This document shows, piece by piece, positions 24,838-33,966 of a stretch of DNA of 64,000 bases (position 1 is its first letter; each line of letters begins with the position of its first letter). The position numbers were made by a program, and so were the translations under genes. Source of the DNA: Paenibacillus donghaensis (GTDB taxonomy: Bacteria > Bacillota > Bacilli > Paenibacillales > Paenibacillaceae); contig NZ_CP021780.1 of the NCBI RefSeq assembly GCF_002192415.1, positions 3,224,001 to 3,288,000 of the forward strand, read 5' to 3'. Under the pieces are notes generated by a model. That model was not told where the DNA came from and did not search any database. It saw nothing but the letters and a program-made list of their open reading frames with translations.

Positions 24838-25359
24838 TTATTCTGAAACCTGAGATTGCTGCTTTAATTTTTCCTTTTCAACTTCTTCTAGAATTTTATT
24901 ATTTGTAGCATCAATTTCAACGGCAAACTCTTCAAGTAATTTATTTGTTTCTTCTTTGTCAAAACCATTTAGGATATCTTCCGTATATTCGTACTTTCCT
25001 AATTGGCTCATTAAATCAACGTAGTCATCATAAGTTTTTGCTTCAACGGACAGAGTGCTAAAATGTTTAATCATTAAAGCCGTTTGAATTCCAATCGAAA
25101 TATCAGTAGAAAGGTATTCTTCACACTTTTCTTCATGAAGTTGTTGGTCAAACTCTCCTTCTACATTTGATTCCTTTGTAATTTCAATGAGTTTATCAAA
25201 GAACAATTGAATGAACTCCGCTTTAGCCAATGCTTTTGTATCTGGATCAAACTTTATATTCACATCCAAGTGATTCTTACTGTCTAGTTGAATACGTTTT
25301 GTTTCACGGTATTTAGCATTTTCCTTTTTAATTGCTCCAAGTGTTAGTGTTTTGCTCAT
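24838..25359 (-). CDS. Probable tail assembly chaperone
   Basis: 173 residues, acidic and helical (KALAKAEFIQLFFDKLIEIT), in the canonical position between major tail protein and tape measure gene. Starts behind AAAGGGAG. No direct motif supports it, so the call rests on size, composition and order. Confidence 0.55.
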   Translation of the reverse strand: MSKTLTLGAIKKENAKYRETKRIQLDSKNHLDVNIKFDPDTKALAKAEFIQLFFDKLIEITKESNVEGEFDQQLHEEKCEEYLSTDISIGIQTALMIKHFSTLSVEAKTYDDYVDLMSQLGKYEYTEDILNGFDKEETNKLLEEFAVEIDATNNKILEEVEKEKLKQQSQVSE

Positions 25360-25406
25360 TTTTTATAATCTCCCTTTAATTCATTATTTTTTATTCATCA
25401 AATCGA

Positions 25407-25572
25407 GGCTTCTTAACAAACCAGATAATTTCCGACCATCAAAAAGAAGCCACCATCTCATGGCAACTTCAAGGCTAATCAAATTGCGACTGCATTAAGT
25501 CGCATTTCTACTAACGTTTAATCAATACTTCTTTCATGGATAGCGCAATACCCTTTTAGAACATTGCGCTAT
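25407..25572. other. Hairpin-dense gap upstream of the tail chaperone
   Basis: Four perfect stems in 165 bp: GGCTTCTT/AAGAAGCC (25407-25451), CCAT/ATGG (25453-25463), TGCGACT/AGTCGCA (25485-25504) and ATAGCGCAAT/ATTGCGCTAT (25540-25572). The last is a 10-bp stem immediately after the tail tube gene and could slow transcription or protect the abundant tail tube mRNA; it has no U-run. No gene is seen here. Confidence 0.45.
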
Positions 25573-25587
25573 GTTTATTTTTATGTA

Positions 25588-26373
25588 TTAAACCAATTCG
25601 TCTTCATAAATGGTTTCTTCAACCATTACTTCTTCACCATCAACTTTCACACCAAAAATATCGAATACCATTGTGAGTGTTGCCGCGTCTCCTGTGGCAT
25701 TGTGTGTAACAGTGTAGTTAGGTTGCATGCTTGCTTTAAAGTACTTCTTTTGAACAGCAACAAGATTTGTAGTACCACCATTACTTCCAACTTCATCGGC
25801 ATAGAATGTATCGCCAATCAAAGTAACATATCCAGGGAATCCCTTTGTGGTATATGTAACAGTGTGTGCACTTGTTGCTTCAAACTGATAATATACTTCC
25901 ACTTCATCACCGATAGCTACAGTTGATGTGGCCGCAAGTGTAATAAGATTATCTGTTACAGTCTGTACTTCTTGTGGTTTTCCAATAGCGATACCATTTT
26001 TATATGGAAGTACCGAAACAAACGCAACTCCTAGTGGCTTTCGTTTGAGTGAAATTGTTTTTCCTGTGGAAACCTTCACGACTTCCGTTTTATAAATATT
26101 CTTAGCACCGCTTGTGATAGGATTACCAGCAAGAATAGCCAAGTGCTGGAGTGTAAAGATTTGAGTTTCGACAGTCAATACTCTAGTCTTAGCTCCATCG
26201 AACTTAATTCGCCGTGTACCACCGGAACCTCCCGTTGCAAAAGTTCTATCGCCAGCCGATTCATCGGACGCAGTGTTGGCATAATCAAAGTACATCAGCG
26301 GTGTAGCAGTAATATAATCAAGTACCTGCAAATTCATAATTTCTCGTGAACCATAACGACCCAAATCTAACAT
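25588..26373 (-). CDS. Major tail tube protein
   Basis: 261 residues from the ATG at 26373 behind AGGAGG; an upstream in-frame start lacks a ribosome site. The sequence is strand-rich with conserved-looking blocks (FATGGSGGTRRIKFDGAKT, YTTKGFPGYVTLIGDTFYA), as in tail tube proteins of long-tailed phages, and the position upstream of chaperones and tape measure gene agrees. The stop is followed by a 10-bp hairpin. Confidence 0.7.
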   Translation of the reverse strand: MLDLGRYGSREIMNLQVLDYITATPLMYFDYANTASDESAGDRTFATGGSGGTRRIKFDGAKTRVLTVETQIFTLQHLAILAGNPITSGAKNIYKTEVVKVSTGKTISLKRKPLGVAFVSVLPYKNGIAIGKPQEVQTVTDNLITLAATSTVAIGDEVEVYYQFEATSAHTVTYTTKGFPGYVTLIGDTFYADEVGSNGGTTNLVAVQKKYFKASMQPNYTVTHNATGDAATLTMVFDIFGVKVDGEEVMVEETIYEDELV

Positions 26374-26405
26374 GTAATAAATTCCTCCTATTATGTATAA
26401 CCATT

Positions 26406-27128
26406 TTATAATTTTGTTTTCTTGATCCATTCAGGCATCTGGCCTTTTTCTCCAAGATGCCCATTAGCCCATACAGGAAGAATCCTGTTAAAACTATCTT
26501 TAAGGCTCATTCGTTCCAAGTGTTCATAGACTTGATAAATCGTCAATTCCTTGACATTGAAAACATTTATTCCGTTACCTTCAGCTACGCACAAGATAGA
26601 TAAAACATCCTTCAAATCTAAATTATCATCAGAATTTTTATTTATCTTTTTCAACATTGCATTTCTTTTCTCAAGTAATTCTTTTGCTTTTGAGCTTGAA
26701 AATTTCGTTTCCTTTTTCTTCTCGCTATCTGACCCATTCAACATTTTAATAACTGAGCTTAACTCCATATAATTATCTTTATTACAGAGAGGTTGATTGT
26801 CTACAATAAAGCAGAAGGTATGAGTGTCAAAATTAACTGGCTTATTAATGAAAAATGATAGAGAATCACAAATATATTGAACTATGGTTGGATGAGACAC
26901 CAAGACATCAAAATCATCTTCATTTTTCATGGTTTCATATTTATCTTTATCAAAATTGAATAGATCCAGTAAGATTCTTTCTTTATCGAAAGAAGCCAGT
27001 ATTAAATGTGAGTAATATACACTCTCACCAATACTTGAAATCTCTCTAATAGTAGGAGAGCAAAAGTCTATATTGTTCCACTCACAAGAGTTGCCCAAGA
27101 ATGCATCAAGTCTACTTATTGGAGTCAT
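26406..27128 (-). CDS. Phage neck or tail protein, unknown
   Basis: 240 residues, mostly helical with a Lys/Ser-rich linker in the middle (KKKETKFSSSKAKELLEKR). The ATG overlaps the stop of the preceding gene (TAATG), indicating coupling. Position between the neck genes and the tail tube gene suggests a role in tail completion or assembly; no family recognised. Confidence 0.6.
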   Translation of the reverse strand: MTPISRLDAFLGNSCEWNNIDFCSPTIREISSIGESVYYSHLILASFDKERILLDLFNFDKDKYETMKNEDDFDVLVSHPTIVQYICDSLSFFINKPVNFDTHTFCFIVDNQPLCNKDNYMELSSVIKMLNGSDSEKKKETKFSSSKAKELLEKRNAMLKKINKNSDDNLDLKDVLSILCVAEGNGINVFNVKELTIYQVYEHLERMSLKDSFNRILPVWANGHLGEKGQMPEWIKKTKL

Positions 27129-27601
27129 TAGTTGAAATCCATTGGTTGATAAGACAACACATATCCCTGAAACTTCTCATTAACAACGTATTCGTTTAGT
27201 CCAGCAAATTCTAATTTCCCAATTCCCAGACCTCTTTTGTTATTCATCAACTCTTCAATCTTTGTCAGAATAAAATCCATGCGAGAATAACCATAATCCG
27301 TCTTAAACAAATCACGATGAGTAAACATGTAAATAGCTATCAAACCACTCTTATAGCTACTCTTAACAAGCCTGTAGTTAGTCATGGATAAAGTTATGTA
27401 TGTCTTTGCATCTTCACTAATGTTAGGAATAAACCTGTGAGGGAATATATTTTTATGAATCAAATCAGAAGTATCTTCGATATTCTCCTGCTCAAGAAAG
27501 CCTTGGTCGGTATAGAATATTGCCTTACATAGTTCCTGATCCTCTAACACCCTATTCATAATAGTATTTTTATAATCAGTAATTTCAGATAAAAACGTCA
27601 T
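27128..27601 (-). CDS. Probable tail completion protein
   Basis: 157 residues with an alpha/beta pattern typical of tail terminator proteins that cap the tail tube (SKAYITLSMTNYRLVKS-like strands, ISMFTHRDLFKTD segment in the region YKSGLIAIYMFTHRD). It starts behind GGAG and its stop overlaps the next ATG. The call rests mainly on gene order. Confidence 0.45.
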   Translation of the reverse strand: MTFLSEITDYKNTIMNRVLEDQELCKAIFYTDQGFLEQENIEDTSDLIHKNIFPHRFIPNISEDAKTYITLSMTNYRLVKSSYKSGLIAIYMFTHRDLFKTDYGYSRMDFILTKIEELMNNKRGLGIGKLEFAGLNEYVVNEKFQGYVLSYQPMDFN

Positions 27602-27614
27602 TTAATCAACTCCA

Positions 27615-28823
27615 CTAATACAGCGGTTTAATTCTGATTCTTTTGTTTGTTGTAGCTAGTCCATTTGCGTTAGATAGATGCAATCTAACATATCCCAATG
27701 TCTGAGCCGCTATAACCGAACAACTATTGTTCACACTGTCTTGCGCTCCAATGGTTGCGAGATTTGTAATAGAGATTCCATCATCATCAGTCAGTGAAAA
27801 CTTACTTTCATCTGGATACTCGACACCATTGCGATAGAATTTAGCAGTATAAGTCTGCGTTCTACCTTTTTTAATGTCGTCTACTCCAATGATTTCACAG
27901 GTATAAGAGTATGCAGTAGACTCGGTAACACTAATTTCAATTTGTGTAGACACATTGTTATATGTGGCTGTAACAAATACTGACCCTGTTGCAATAGGCT
28001 TTAGGAATCCAGTAGAATCAATACTTGCCACATTTGTATTACTTAATGAGTACTCTATAACGGGGGATGTTACGAGGATGTTTCTATTCGTTACATTGAC
28101 GTTTAGTTGTAGTGTCTGCTCTGTATTAATAGTCGCGAAAGAACCATTAGTAATATTAATTTTATAATCTGCAATATGATCATAATAATCTGCAATTTCA
28201 AGTTCTAAATTGTCCTTTGCGGAATTCAAGTCTGCCGATGATTGAAGACTTAGGTTAACAAGTCCCTCATCACTTACATAATCAACATCAACAACCTTAA
28301 AGGCTTCTCCACCAATAATAAACCTCTTATCCCGCTTCAACTTGATAGTGTGCCCATTTTTCTGAACAACCGCTTGTCTGTGTCCATTGGGCAAGTTAAT
28401 AATACTTCCTTCATCAATTCCCGAACTTGACTTATTATAATAAAATACAGAGGGAAAAGACTGAATACTACCTTCACTATCAACCCACTTAAGATTAATG
28501 TTACACATTTCAATCTTACTTTTTTGATACATTTGATTATATTGAGGCTTCAGCATAACTATATAGCTGTCCTGACTGTGCCTGATAACATCTCCTGCTT
28601 TATAGCCATTTAATTCAGACAGAATTTGCAGAACATTGTCTTTAGAGGTTTGTTGTATAATGACTCTCTTTTCCTGATCACCAATAATTACAGTGTAAGC
28701 TTCAGGAGAAACACCCAACAATTCATTAAATCCCCTCAATGCATAATTATCAAACTGTTCTTTTTCAAAACCAGAGTAATATGTTTGGTTCATTAAATAC
28801 CAAGGTTCAGACAGTATCTTCAC
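27615..28823 (-). CDS. Neck protein with Ig-like (BIG2) domain
   Basis: 402 residues. The first 200 are a strand-rich domain that fits a head-tail connector or stopper position. Residues about 220-310 form a bacterial Ig-like group 2 domain (LQLNVNVTNRNI, NTNVASIDSTGFLKPIATGSVFVTATY), and a further beta domain follows. Ig-like domains on phage virions often give weak adhesion to surface polymers. The GTG start overlaps the stop of the upstream connector gene. Confidence 0.65.
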   Translation of the reverse strand: MKILSEPWYLMNQTYYSGFEKEQFDNYALRGFNELLGVSPEAYTVIIGDQEKRVIIQQTSKDNVLQILSELNGYKAGDVIRHSQDSYIVMLKPQYNQMYQKSKIEMCNINLKWVDSEGSIQSFPSVFYYNKSSSGIDEGSIINLPNGHRQAVVQKNGHTIKLKRDKRFIIGGEAFKVVDVDYVSDEGLVNLSLQSSADLNSAKDNLELEIADYYDHIADYKINITNGSFATINTEQTLQLNVNVTNRNILVTSPVIEYSLSNTNVASIDSTGFLKPIATGSVFVTATYNNVSTQIEISVTESTAYSYTCEIIGVDDIKKGRTQTYTAKFYRNGVEYPDESKFSLTDDDGISITNLATIGAQDSVNNSCSVIAAQTLGYVRLHLSNANGLATTNKRIRIKPLY

Positions 28824-29218
28824 CCCTCATCATAAAAACTGTTTGTTTTGAGCATATATTTCAGTTTGGATATTTTCTCTTCTTCGTTTGCTAGAGCTTG
28901 AAGAGAAAACCTTTTTGCATCTCCCATACCTGTTAGGGATATGTCTTTACCTACAATATTTGTGAGTTTAATAATTCTATCAATCTCACGTTCAAGGTAA
29001 GCAGTATACATACATCTACCCAACAAATTTATTTCAATTTTTTTTAAGTCTGTTTCAAACTCATTCGATTCATCACTCCATTGTAGTTCATAGAGTTCTA
29101 ATTCAAATTCACTTAAAGCAGTTTCGAAAAATTCTTTAATTAATCCATCAGGAAGAATAACGGGCGATTGGAATTTTGCGTAGAACGATTTCTGAACTTT
29201 TTCATAAGGAGTAGACAT
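28820..29218 (-). CDS. Probable head-tail connector
   Basis: 132 residues, helical, with the small size and position (just after the capsid genes) of phage connector proteins. Starts behind GGGGGAG. Its stop overlaps the next start codon. Confidence 0.5.
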   Translation of the reverse strand: MSTPYEKVQKSFYAKFQSPVILPDGLIKEFFETALSEFELELYELQWSDESNEFETDLKKIEINLLGRCMYTAYLEREIDRIIKLTNIVGKDISLTGMGDAKRFSLQALANEEEKISKLKYMLKTNSFYDEG

Positions 29219-29232
29219 TTATTCTCCCCCTA

Positions 29233-29712
29233 TTATTTCTCGAATTTCAATTCAGTATATTCTTCAATGAATTGTACTTTGGCAAGATCATTCAATTTAT
29301 TCTTAATCGCTACTTCCATCAGTAATGCTTTTTGGAATTGATGAAGAACTTTCTTCTCAACGTTCTCTTTAAAACTAGAGAATGTTTTCAAATTGATGAT
29401 ACGGACAATTTCATCCTCTGTAAGAACCTCTTGCTTTTCTTTTGTATCTTCAGAATCAAAACCAAGATGTGCTCTTACTTCTTCATCTTCAATATATACT
29501 CTAGCATTTGTACCTTTTTCATCATCACCAGCAAAGATTCTATTTCCTTCGTTTACTTGAGCAATAATCTCAGCAACTGGAATACTTACAGATTTTTTAG
29601 CAGCAATCCTAAAGTCTCCATTACTCTCAATCCGAGCAACATACAAATCCCATGTGCAAAGATTTCTTACCTTTACCTTTTTCGTTTCATCCAATGACAT
29701 AGAATCCTCCAT
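29233..29712 (-). CDS. Phage head-region protein, unknown
   Basis: 159 residues: a strand-rich first part (LCTWDLYVARIESNGDFRI) and an acidic helical tail. It lies directly after the major capsid gene and is separated from it by a hairpin and a copy of the dispersed element, so it may be expressed separately. Function unknown. Confidence 0.6.
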   Translation of the reverse strand: MEDSMSLDETKKVKVRNLCTWDLYVARIESNGDFRIAAKKSVSIPVAEIIAQVNEGNRIFAGDDEKGTNARVYIEDEEVRAHLGFDSEDTKEKQEVLTEDEIVRIINLKTFSSFKENVEKKVLHQFQKALLMEVAIKNKLNDLAKVQFIEEYTELKFEK

Positions 29713-29720
29713 TTATATCA

Positions 29721-29768
29721 GGGAGCGTCAAAAAGACACTCCCATTTATTATATTTATTTTACTTCTG
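29721..29768 (-). promoter_or_regulatory. Hairpin plus dispersed element, copy 13, after the capsid gene
   Basis: Minus-strand AGTAAAATAAATATAATAAA (29749-29768 region, overlapping the capsid gene end) is followed by GGGAGTGTC, five T and GACGCTCCC (29721-29743). The hairpin lacks a trailing U-run, so it may be a processing or stabilising site. Confidence 0.5.
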
Positions 29769-30876
29769 GCAGTTCAAAATTAGTATCAGAGAGCAACGCA
29801 ATTTCATATTCTCTGCCCTCTGCAACACCAACACCAAGTTCCATATCAAAGCGTGTCAATTCAGTACCAGTAACGATATCATTACCAGTCATTGAAGTGA
29901 CTCCGCCCTTTTTAAAGATTTGCAAAGGAGATACGCTGCCTTGTGGCACAACAAACAACAATCCTTCTGGAAGGTAAGTCTTAAAGTTATCTCCTGCATC
30001 ATTAAGAGAGTTCAGGTTATAACTATTCGCCAATTCCACAATTGGGCTACCTTTATACGTAGAGAGCAGTCCAGTTTGACGAATTTCATTCATAACTGCC
30101 TCAGAAAGGAAAGTGTTTTTAGCATCGGTTGGGTCTGACTTGAAACCTGCAAAATCATTGAGTTGAGAAACTACAGAGAAATCTCCCATAATGGATGGTT
30201 TACCGAATCGACGCACCTTTTTAAGAATATCATCCAAAGCAGTCTTATTAATACCAGAATTCTCTGCAAAGTATTTAACTCCCTTAGCATCCTTGATAGC
30301 ATTGTAAAGTTTAAGGATAATGTAATAAACAGATTTATTCATCATATCAATCTCAACTTGCTTCATACCTTCAGCTACCTTGTCGAGATTACCGCTTGCG
30401 ATTTCACGATAATTAACCGCAAAACCGGAACTGATTGTTTGTGTACTGATTGGATATTCTCTCCATTCAGTAGCTCCAAACGATACATCACCTTGTGATG
30501 CCTGGAAATTACTACGAATAGAAGTATGTTTATACGTTCTCATCATTGGCTGTTCATTGTATCCAATGTTCTTATATGTTCCCATAAAGCTTGCGAGTTG
30601 TACCAGTTCATTCAATTTGGGTTCAAGATCATATCGAACGATTGTATTAATCTCTGCTTTCGCATTGGGAAAACCATTGTTCGCTTGTTCACCAAGTTCT
30701 TTTAGTCGGGCATAAACTTGATCGACTTTTTTACCGTCAAAACGGCTCATATCTTTACCTCTTGTAATTGCGCTAAAAATCTCAACAAAAGGTGATGTTT
30801 GTTTAAGATTCGGAATATTGAAGTCACCAGTATTTTTAATATTGTTCATAGAATTAAACTCAAATGCTCTTGTCAT
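29755..30876 (-). CDS. Major capsid protein
   Basis: 373 residues with the HK97-type layout: a helical N-arm region (about 1-90), then the E-loop and P-domain pattern (SNFQASQGDVSFGATEWREY), a long spine helix (KVAEGMKQVEIDMMNKSVYYIILKLYNAI) and a C-terminal A-domain (LLFVVPQGSVSPL). It lies downstream of protease/scaffold and decoration genes. Starts behind AAGGAG. It builds the icosahedral shell. Confidence 0.85.
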   Translation of the reverse strand: MTRAFEFNSMNNIKNTGDFNIPNLKQTSPFVEIFSAITRGKDMSRFDGKKVDQVYARLKELGEQANNGFPNAKAEINTIVRYDLEPKLNELVQLASFMGTYKNIGYNEQPMMRTYKHTSIRSNFQASQGDVSFGATEWREYPISTQTISSGFAVNYREIASGNLDKVAEGMKQVEIDMMNKSVYYIILKLYNAIKDAKGVKYFAENSGINKTALDDILKKVRRFGKPSIMGDFSVVSQLNDFAGFKSDPTDAKNTFLSEAVMNEIRQTGLLSTYKGSPIVELANSYNLNSLNDAGDNFKTYLPEGLLFVVPQGSVSPLQIFKKGGVTSMTGNDIVTGTELTRFDMELGVGVAEGREYEIALLSDTNFELPEVK

Positions 30877-30905
30877 TATATGTATTTCTCCTTAATTAGT
30901 ATGTA

Positions 30906-31388
30906 TTATTGTACTACTACTTTTCCGTAAAATCCTTTGTCGCCAAAGGTTGTTTTCTCAAGTACCTTGATCTTCACACCATAGTCTGTTGCCGTAGATA
31001 CCTTCCACTTACCTTTTGCTGTTGGGTCAGTGGTATCATCGCAAGGAACCAAGAAAGCACCAATTGCAACAGTAGCAAAGTCATCTTTAACAACATCATG
31101 AGAAAGTTCAACAGGAAGATCTACTAGGTCAGTCAATTTAAAGGCTCGTACTGGTTCGCCTACTGCAATATAGAAATCGCTGGAATTACGAATCTCAGGC
31201 TTATCGATGATATTCCAAACAACATGAACGTCTTTGCTTTTTGCGATAGTAGGTGTGGCAGCAGTAGGAGCAAGACCCGTAGTATCATCAGGAATTACCA
31301 CATACCCGTTATAGGTATCGATTACAGCTTTATTACGTGGGTTATGGCGCACCTGTTTGTATGCACCGATTGTGCCGAATTTAAACAT
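30906..31388 (-). CDS. Probable capsid decoration protein
   Basis: 160 residues, strand-rich (IGAYKQVRHNPRNKAVIDTYNGYVVIPDD), located between the protease/scaffold gene and the capsid gene, the usual place for a head-stabilising protein. Starts behind GGAGG. Position-based call. Confidence 0.55.
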   Translation of the reverse strand: MFKFGTIGAYKQVRHNPRNKAVIDTYNGYVVIPDDTTGLAPTAATPTIAKSKDVHVVWNIIDKPEIRNSSDFYIAVGEPVRAFKLTDLVDLPVELSHDVVKDDFATVAIGAFLVPCDDTTDPTAKGKWKVSTATDYGVKIKVLEKTTFGDKGFYGKVVVQ

Positions 31389-31408
31389 TATTTTATTCCT
31401 CCAATTAA

Positions 31409-32416
31409 TTAATAAATATCAGTATAATCTTGCTTAGTTTTATTATTTTCGAACATATCACCATAAACACTCTTAGCACTATTCAATTCCAATTGCTCTT
31501 GTTCTTCCTTATTGGTTCTTTTCTCAAGAACTTTTTGAACAATAAACGAATTGATTTCACTAACAATAGTCTGAATTCCTTCTGCGGATGGCTCAGAAGT
31601 AAAAGCAGCAACCTTTTCTTTTACGGTAGCTTTTTCATCTTCTGTATATGTAACAAGCTTACTATTCAGTTCAGCAATAAGAGTCTTATCCTCATTAGCT
31701 TTCTTGTACTTAGTAAGTCCTTCAATAGTTGTTTTTGCTGCTTCGAGCTGTTGATTCAACTCTGTAATTTGTTTTTGAATTTCTTCGTCCAACTTATTTT
31801 CCTCCTTTATATTTTTATTATGTAAATGATTAAGTTCTAGTAAAACAGCACTTTCATCACTTGGCTTTATTCCAAGGATTGCATCACCAGTATAATCATA
31901 AATCATCGGTACTCTGCCCTTCTCGATACATCCAGACTCATAGATAATTACGTCATTGCCTGAATTTTTCTTTCCACAAATCTCAATGGATGTTTGAGGG
32001 AAATCATTGTCATACATTTTGGATTTGAGCCAAGTTACGAAATTAGGAAATCTTTGCTCATAAATATACCCTTCAGCTACCAATGCTCTAATTGTTCTGC
32101 CATTTACCTCAATGGTCTCAATAGAGGCATTTTCAGCAGTACCTACAACAGCACTATCTTGAAATTTCGGCCCATCATTTTCAACACTAGTCATGCCATG
32201 TCCAAATGGTTCTGATTTATCCCAATCAATGAATTGAACACAAATTGGCATTCCTTTTGCAGAATTTATGTTATCTAAAACATACTGTTCTTTCCAACTA
32301 ATTCCGTTCTCATTATAACTTTGGTTGTTCTCGTGAATTTCATGGACAACCCAGCGAAGATAAGTGCGTCCTGTAACTTCGTTTTTTTGATTTAATTCAA
32401 GAATCGAGTTCTTCAT
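31409..32416 (-). CDS. Prohead protease fused to scaffold-like coiled coil
   Basis: 335 residues. The first 200 resemble prohead maturation proteases, with a His in FGHGM and a Ser in QTSIEICG as possible catalytic residues. From about 205 a Glu/Lys-rich coiled coil follows (EEIQKQITELNQQLEAAKTT), typical of a scaffold. Such a fusion would direct capsid assembly and then cleave itself. Starts behind AAGGAGG; its ATG overlaps the portal stop. Confidence 0.7.
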   Translation of the reverse strand: MKNSILELNQKNEVTGRTYLRWVVHEIHENNQSYNENGISWKEQYVLDNINSAKGMPICVQFIDWDKSEPFGHGMTSVENDGPKFQDSAVVGTAENASIETIEVNGRTIRALVAEGYIYEQRFPNFVTWLKSKMYDNDFPQTSIEICGKKNSGNDVIIYESGCIEKGRVPMIYDYTGDAILGIKPSDESAVLLELNHLHNKNIKEENKLDEEIQKQITELNQQLEAAKTTIEGLTKYKKANEDKTLIAELNSKLVTYTEDEKATVKEKVAAFTSEPSAEGIQTIVSEINSFIVQKVLEKRTNKEEQEQLELNSAKSVYGDMFENNKTKQDYTDIY

Positions 32417-33945
32417 TATTCACCTCCTTTTGGGGAAGGATTATTATTTGCATCATTCGATTTTGTTTTAATCGTATTTTCATTTGTAGGATTATCTTCG
32501 GTTGGTTTATTGTCATTCGTAGATTGTGTAAATGAGGTTTGATGTACGGGGAATTTCTGATCATAACCTTTTATTAATTCCTCTTCCATTAATGCAAAGC
32601 AAGCATCAGGATTAAATCCAGAAGCAGCAATCCATAACTCTAAAGGGCCTTTGCCTAGTGTATACAAATCTTTGGCATTATTTTTGATTCCCTCTCTATT
32701 GAGGTGAGTTGTTTGTAAATAACTAAGTTTTATTTCACACTTATCATCTTTTATAACATTTTCATTAATGACCTTGTTATATTCATTTTCTATTTGCGCA
32801 ATCCAAGAAAATATTTCTGCTGAAATCAAATCTAAGTTGTTTTTTTGACTAGAATAGTTTGATTCTTCCCCGTTCAGAAGAGAACTCGCAAATCCTAAAT
32901 CTGTAGCTATTTTCTTGATAAGTTCATCATCTTTGATTTTATCAAGAATGCTTAAATCAATTTTCAGCTCATTGAGTGTCGTTCCTGCTGCTATCGAGAA
33001 GAAATTGATTCCTGAATTATTTTTACGATTAAAAATAGCGTCTCTAACATCGTTGTGCTGCTTTTGTTGTTGTGTGCTTGAAAGAACCGATTTGTTTTCT
33101 TTACTTCCTTCAGGGAACGTTTGGTAAATAACTTGTCCATTCGCTCTTTGGATAGTGTCTCTTTTAACCTCTGTATAGTCTTGATCAAACAGAATATCAA
33201 GAAAAGCCCCTAAACCTAACGGTCTACCCCAACGTTCATCTATATCAGCTCTAGCCTTTAGAACAACTGTTTTGTTATTATCTAACACCAACCATTTTTC
33301 ACTTTTAGAGGAATTATATTTCTTATAGCCTTCTCTGATTTCTTTGGGATATCTCATCAATCTCTGTGAAAGTCCGTTTGTTCTAAATTGGTCAAAGTAT
33401 TGCATATCGAAGGCAACAACGTAGCTAGAATTCTCTGTCCCAACAATCTTACAATAATCAATTGGAAGACTTATTACTCCGCAATTGATTTTATTATTGT
33501 TTAATTCTGCAATCGCATCTATTTCATAATCAGAGAAAGAACCTTTTAAACTTTTCAATTCTTCCGATATAAAGTATCCAAAATATGTTCCTGATTTAGA
33601 AAGTTTTCTAATAATGTCTCTAGTAAGAGTATCATCTTTCATTTTAGAAAGAGAATTTTTGTACTTTTCCTTGTTAGTAGCATATCTTTTGCTCTGAACA
33701 TTCGAACCGTATACAACTTTATCCAGTGTTGGCAATGCAACAATATAATCAATTACACGACTATATAGCCCTTTTGAATTGTATAACGTATCAGATAGGT
33801 CGCGTATTTCCTTGTTAAAAATAATATGATCACGCATCCACATTTTTACTGTATCTGCGGTTGCTCTATATTGTCTTCTACCTGTATCTATCCATTCAAT
33901 TGATTTATAAGAGTTATGTTCATAACTCTCTTCATTTTCTGTCAC
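32416..33945 (-). CDS. Portal protein
   Basis: 509 residues, the dodecameric DNA entry ring of the capsid vertex. N-terminal part with WMRDHIIFNKEIRDLSDTLYN, a central domain with an Asn/Gln-rich tunnel-loop region, and a disordered C-terminal tail rich in Asn, Thr and Pro. Position directly after the large terminase gene and size support the call. GTG start behind AAAGGAG. Confidence 0.85.
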   Translation of the reverse strand: MTENEESYEHNSYKSIEWIDTGRRQYRATADTVKMWMRDHIIFNKEIRDLSDTLYNSKGLYSRVIDYIVALPTLDKVVYGSNVQSKRYATNKEKYKNSLSKMKDDTLTRDIIRKLSKSGTYFGYFISEELKSLKGSFSDYEIDAIAELNNNKINCGVISLPIDYCKIVGTENSSYVVAFDMQYFDQFRTNGLSQRLMRYPKEIREGYKKYNSSKSEKWLVLDNNKTVVLKARADIDERWGRPLGLGAFLDILFDQDYTEVKRDTIQRANGQVIYQTFPEGSKENKSVLSSTQQQKQHNDVRDAIFNRKNNSGINFFSIAAGTTLNELKIDLSILDKIKDDELIKKIATDLGFASSLLNGEESNYSSQKNNLDLISAEIFSWIAQIENEYNKVINENVIKDDKCEIKLSYLQTTHLNREGIKNNAKDLYTLGKGPLELWIAASGFNPDACFALMEEELIKGYDQKFPVHQTSFTQSTNDNKPTEDNPTNENTIKTKSNDANNNPSPKGGE

Positions 33946-33966
33946 TAGTATTCTTCACTCCTTTCT

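Noticed and set aside
24533..25359. Programmed frameshift between the two tail chaperone genes
   Set aside because: Common in long-tailed phages, but the second gene has its own ribosome site and no slippery heptamer was found near the end of the first.
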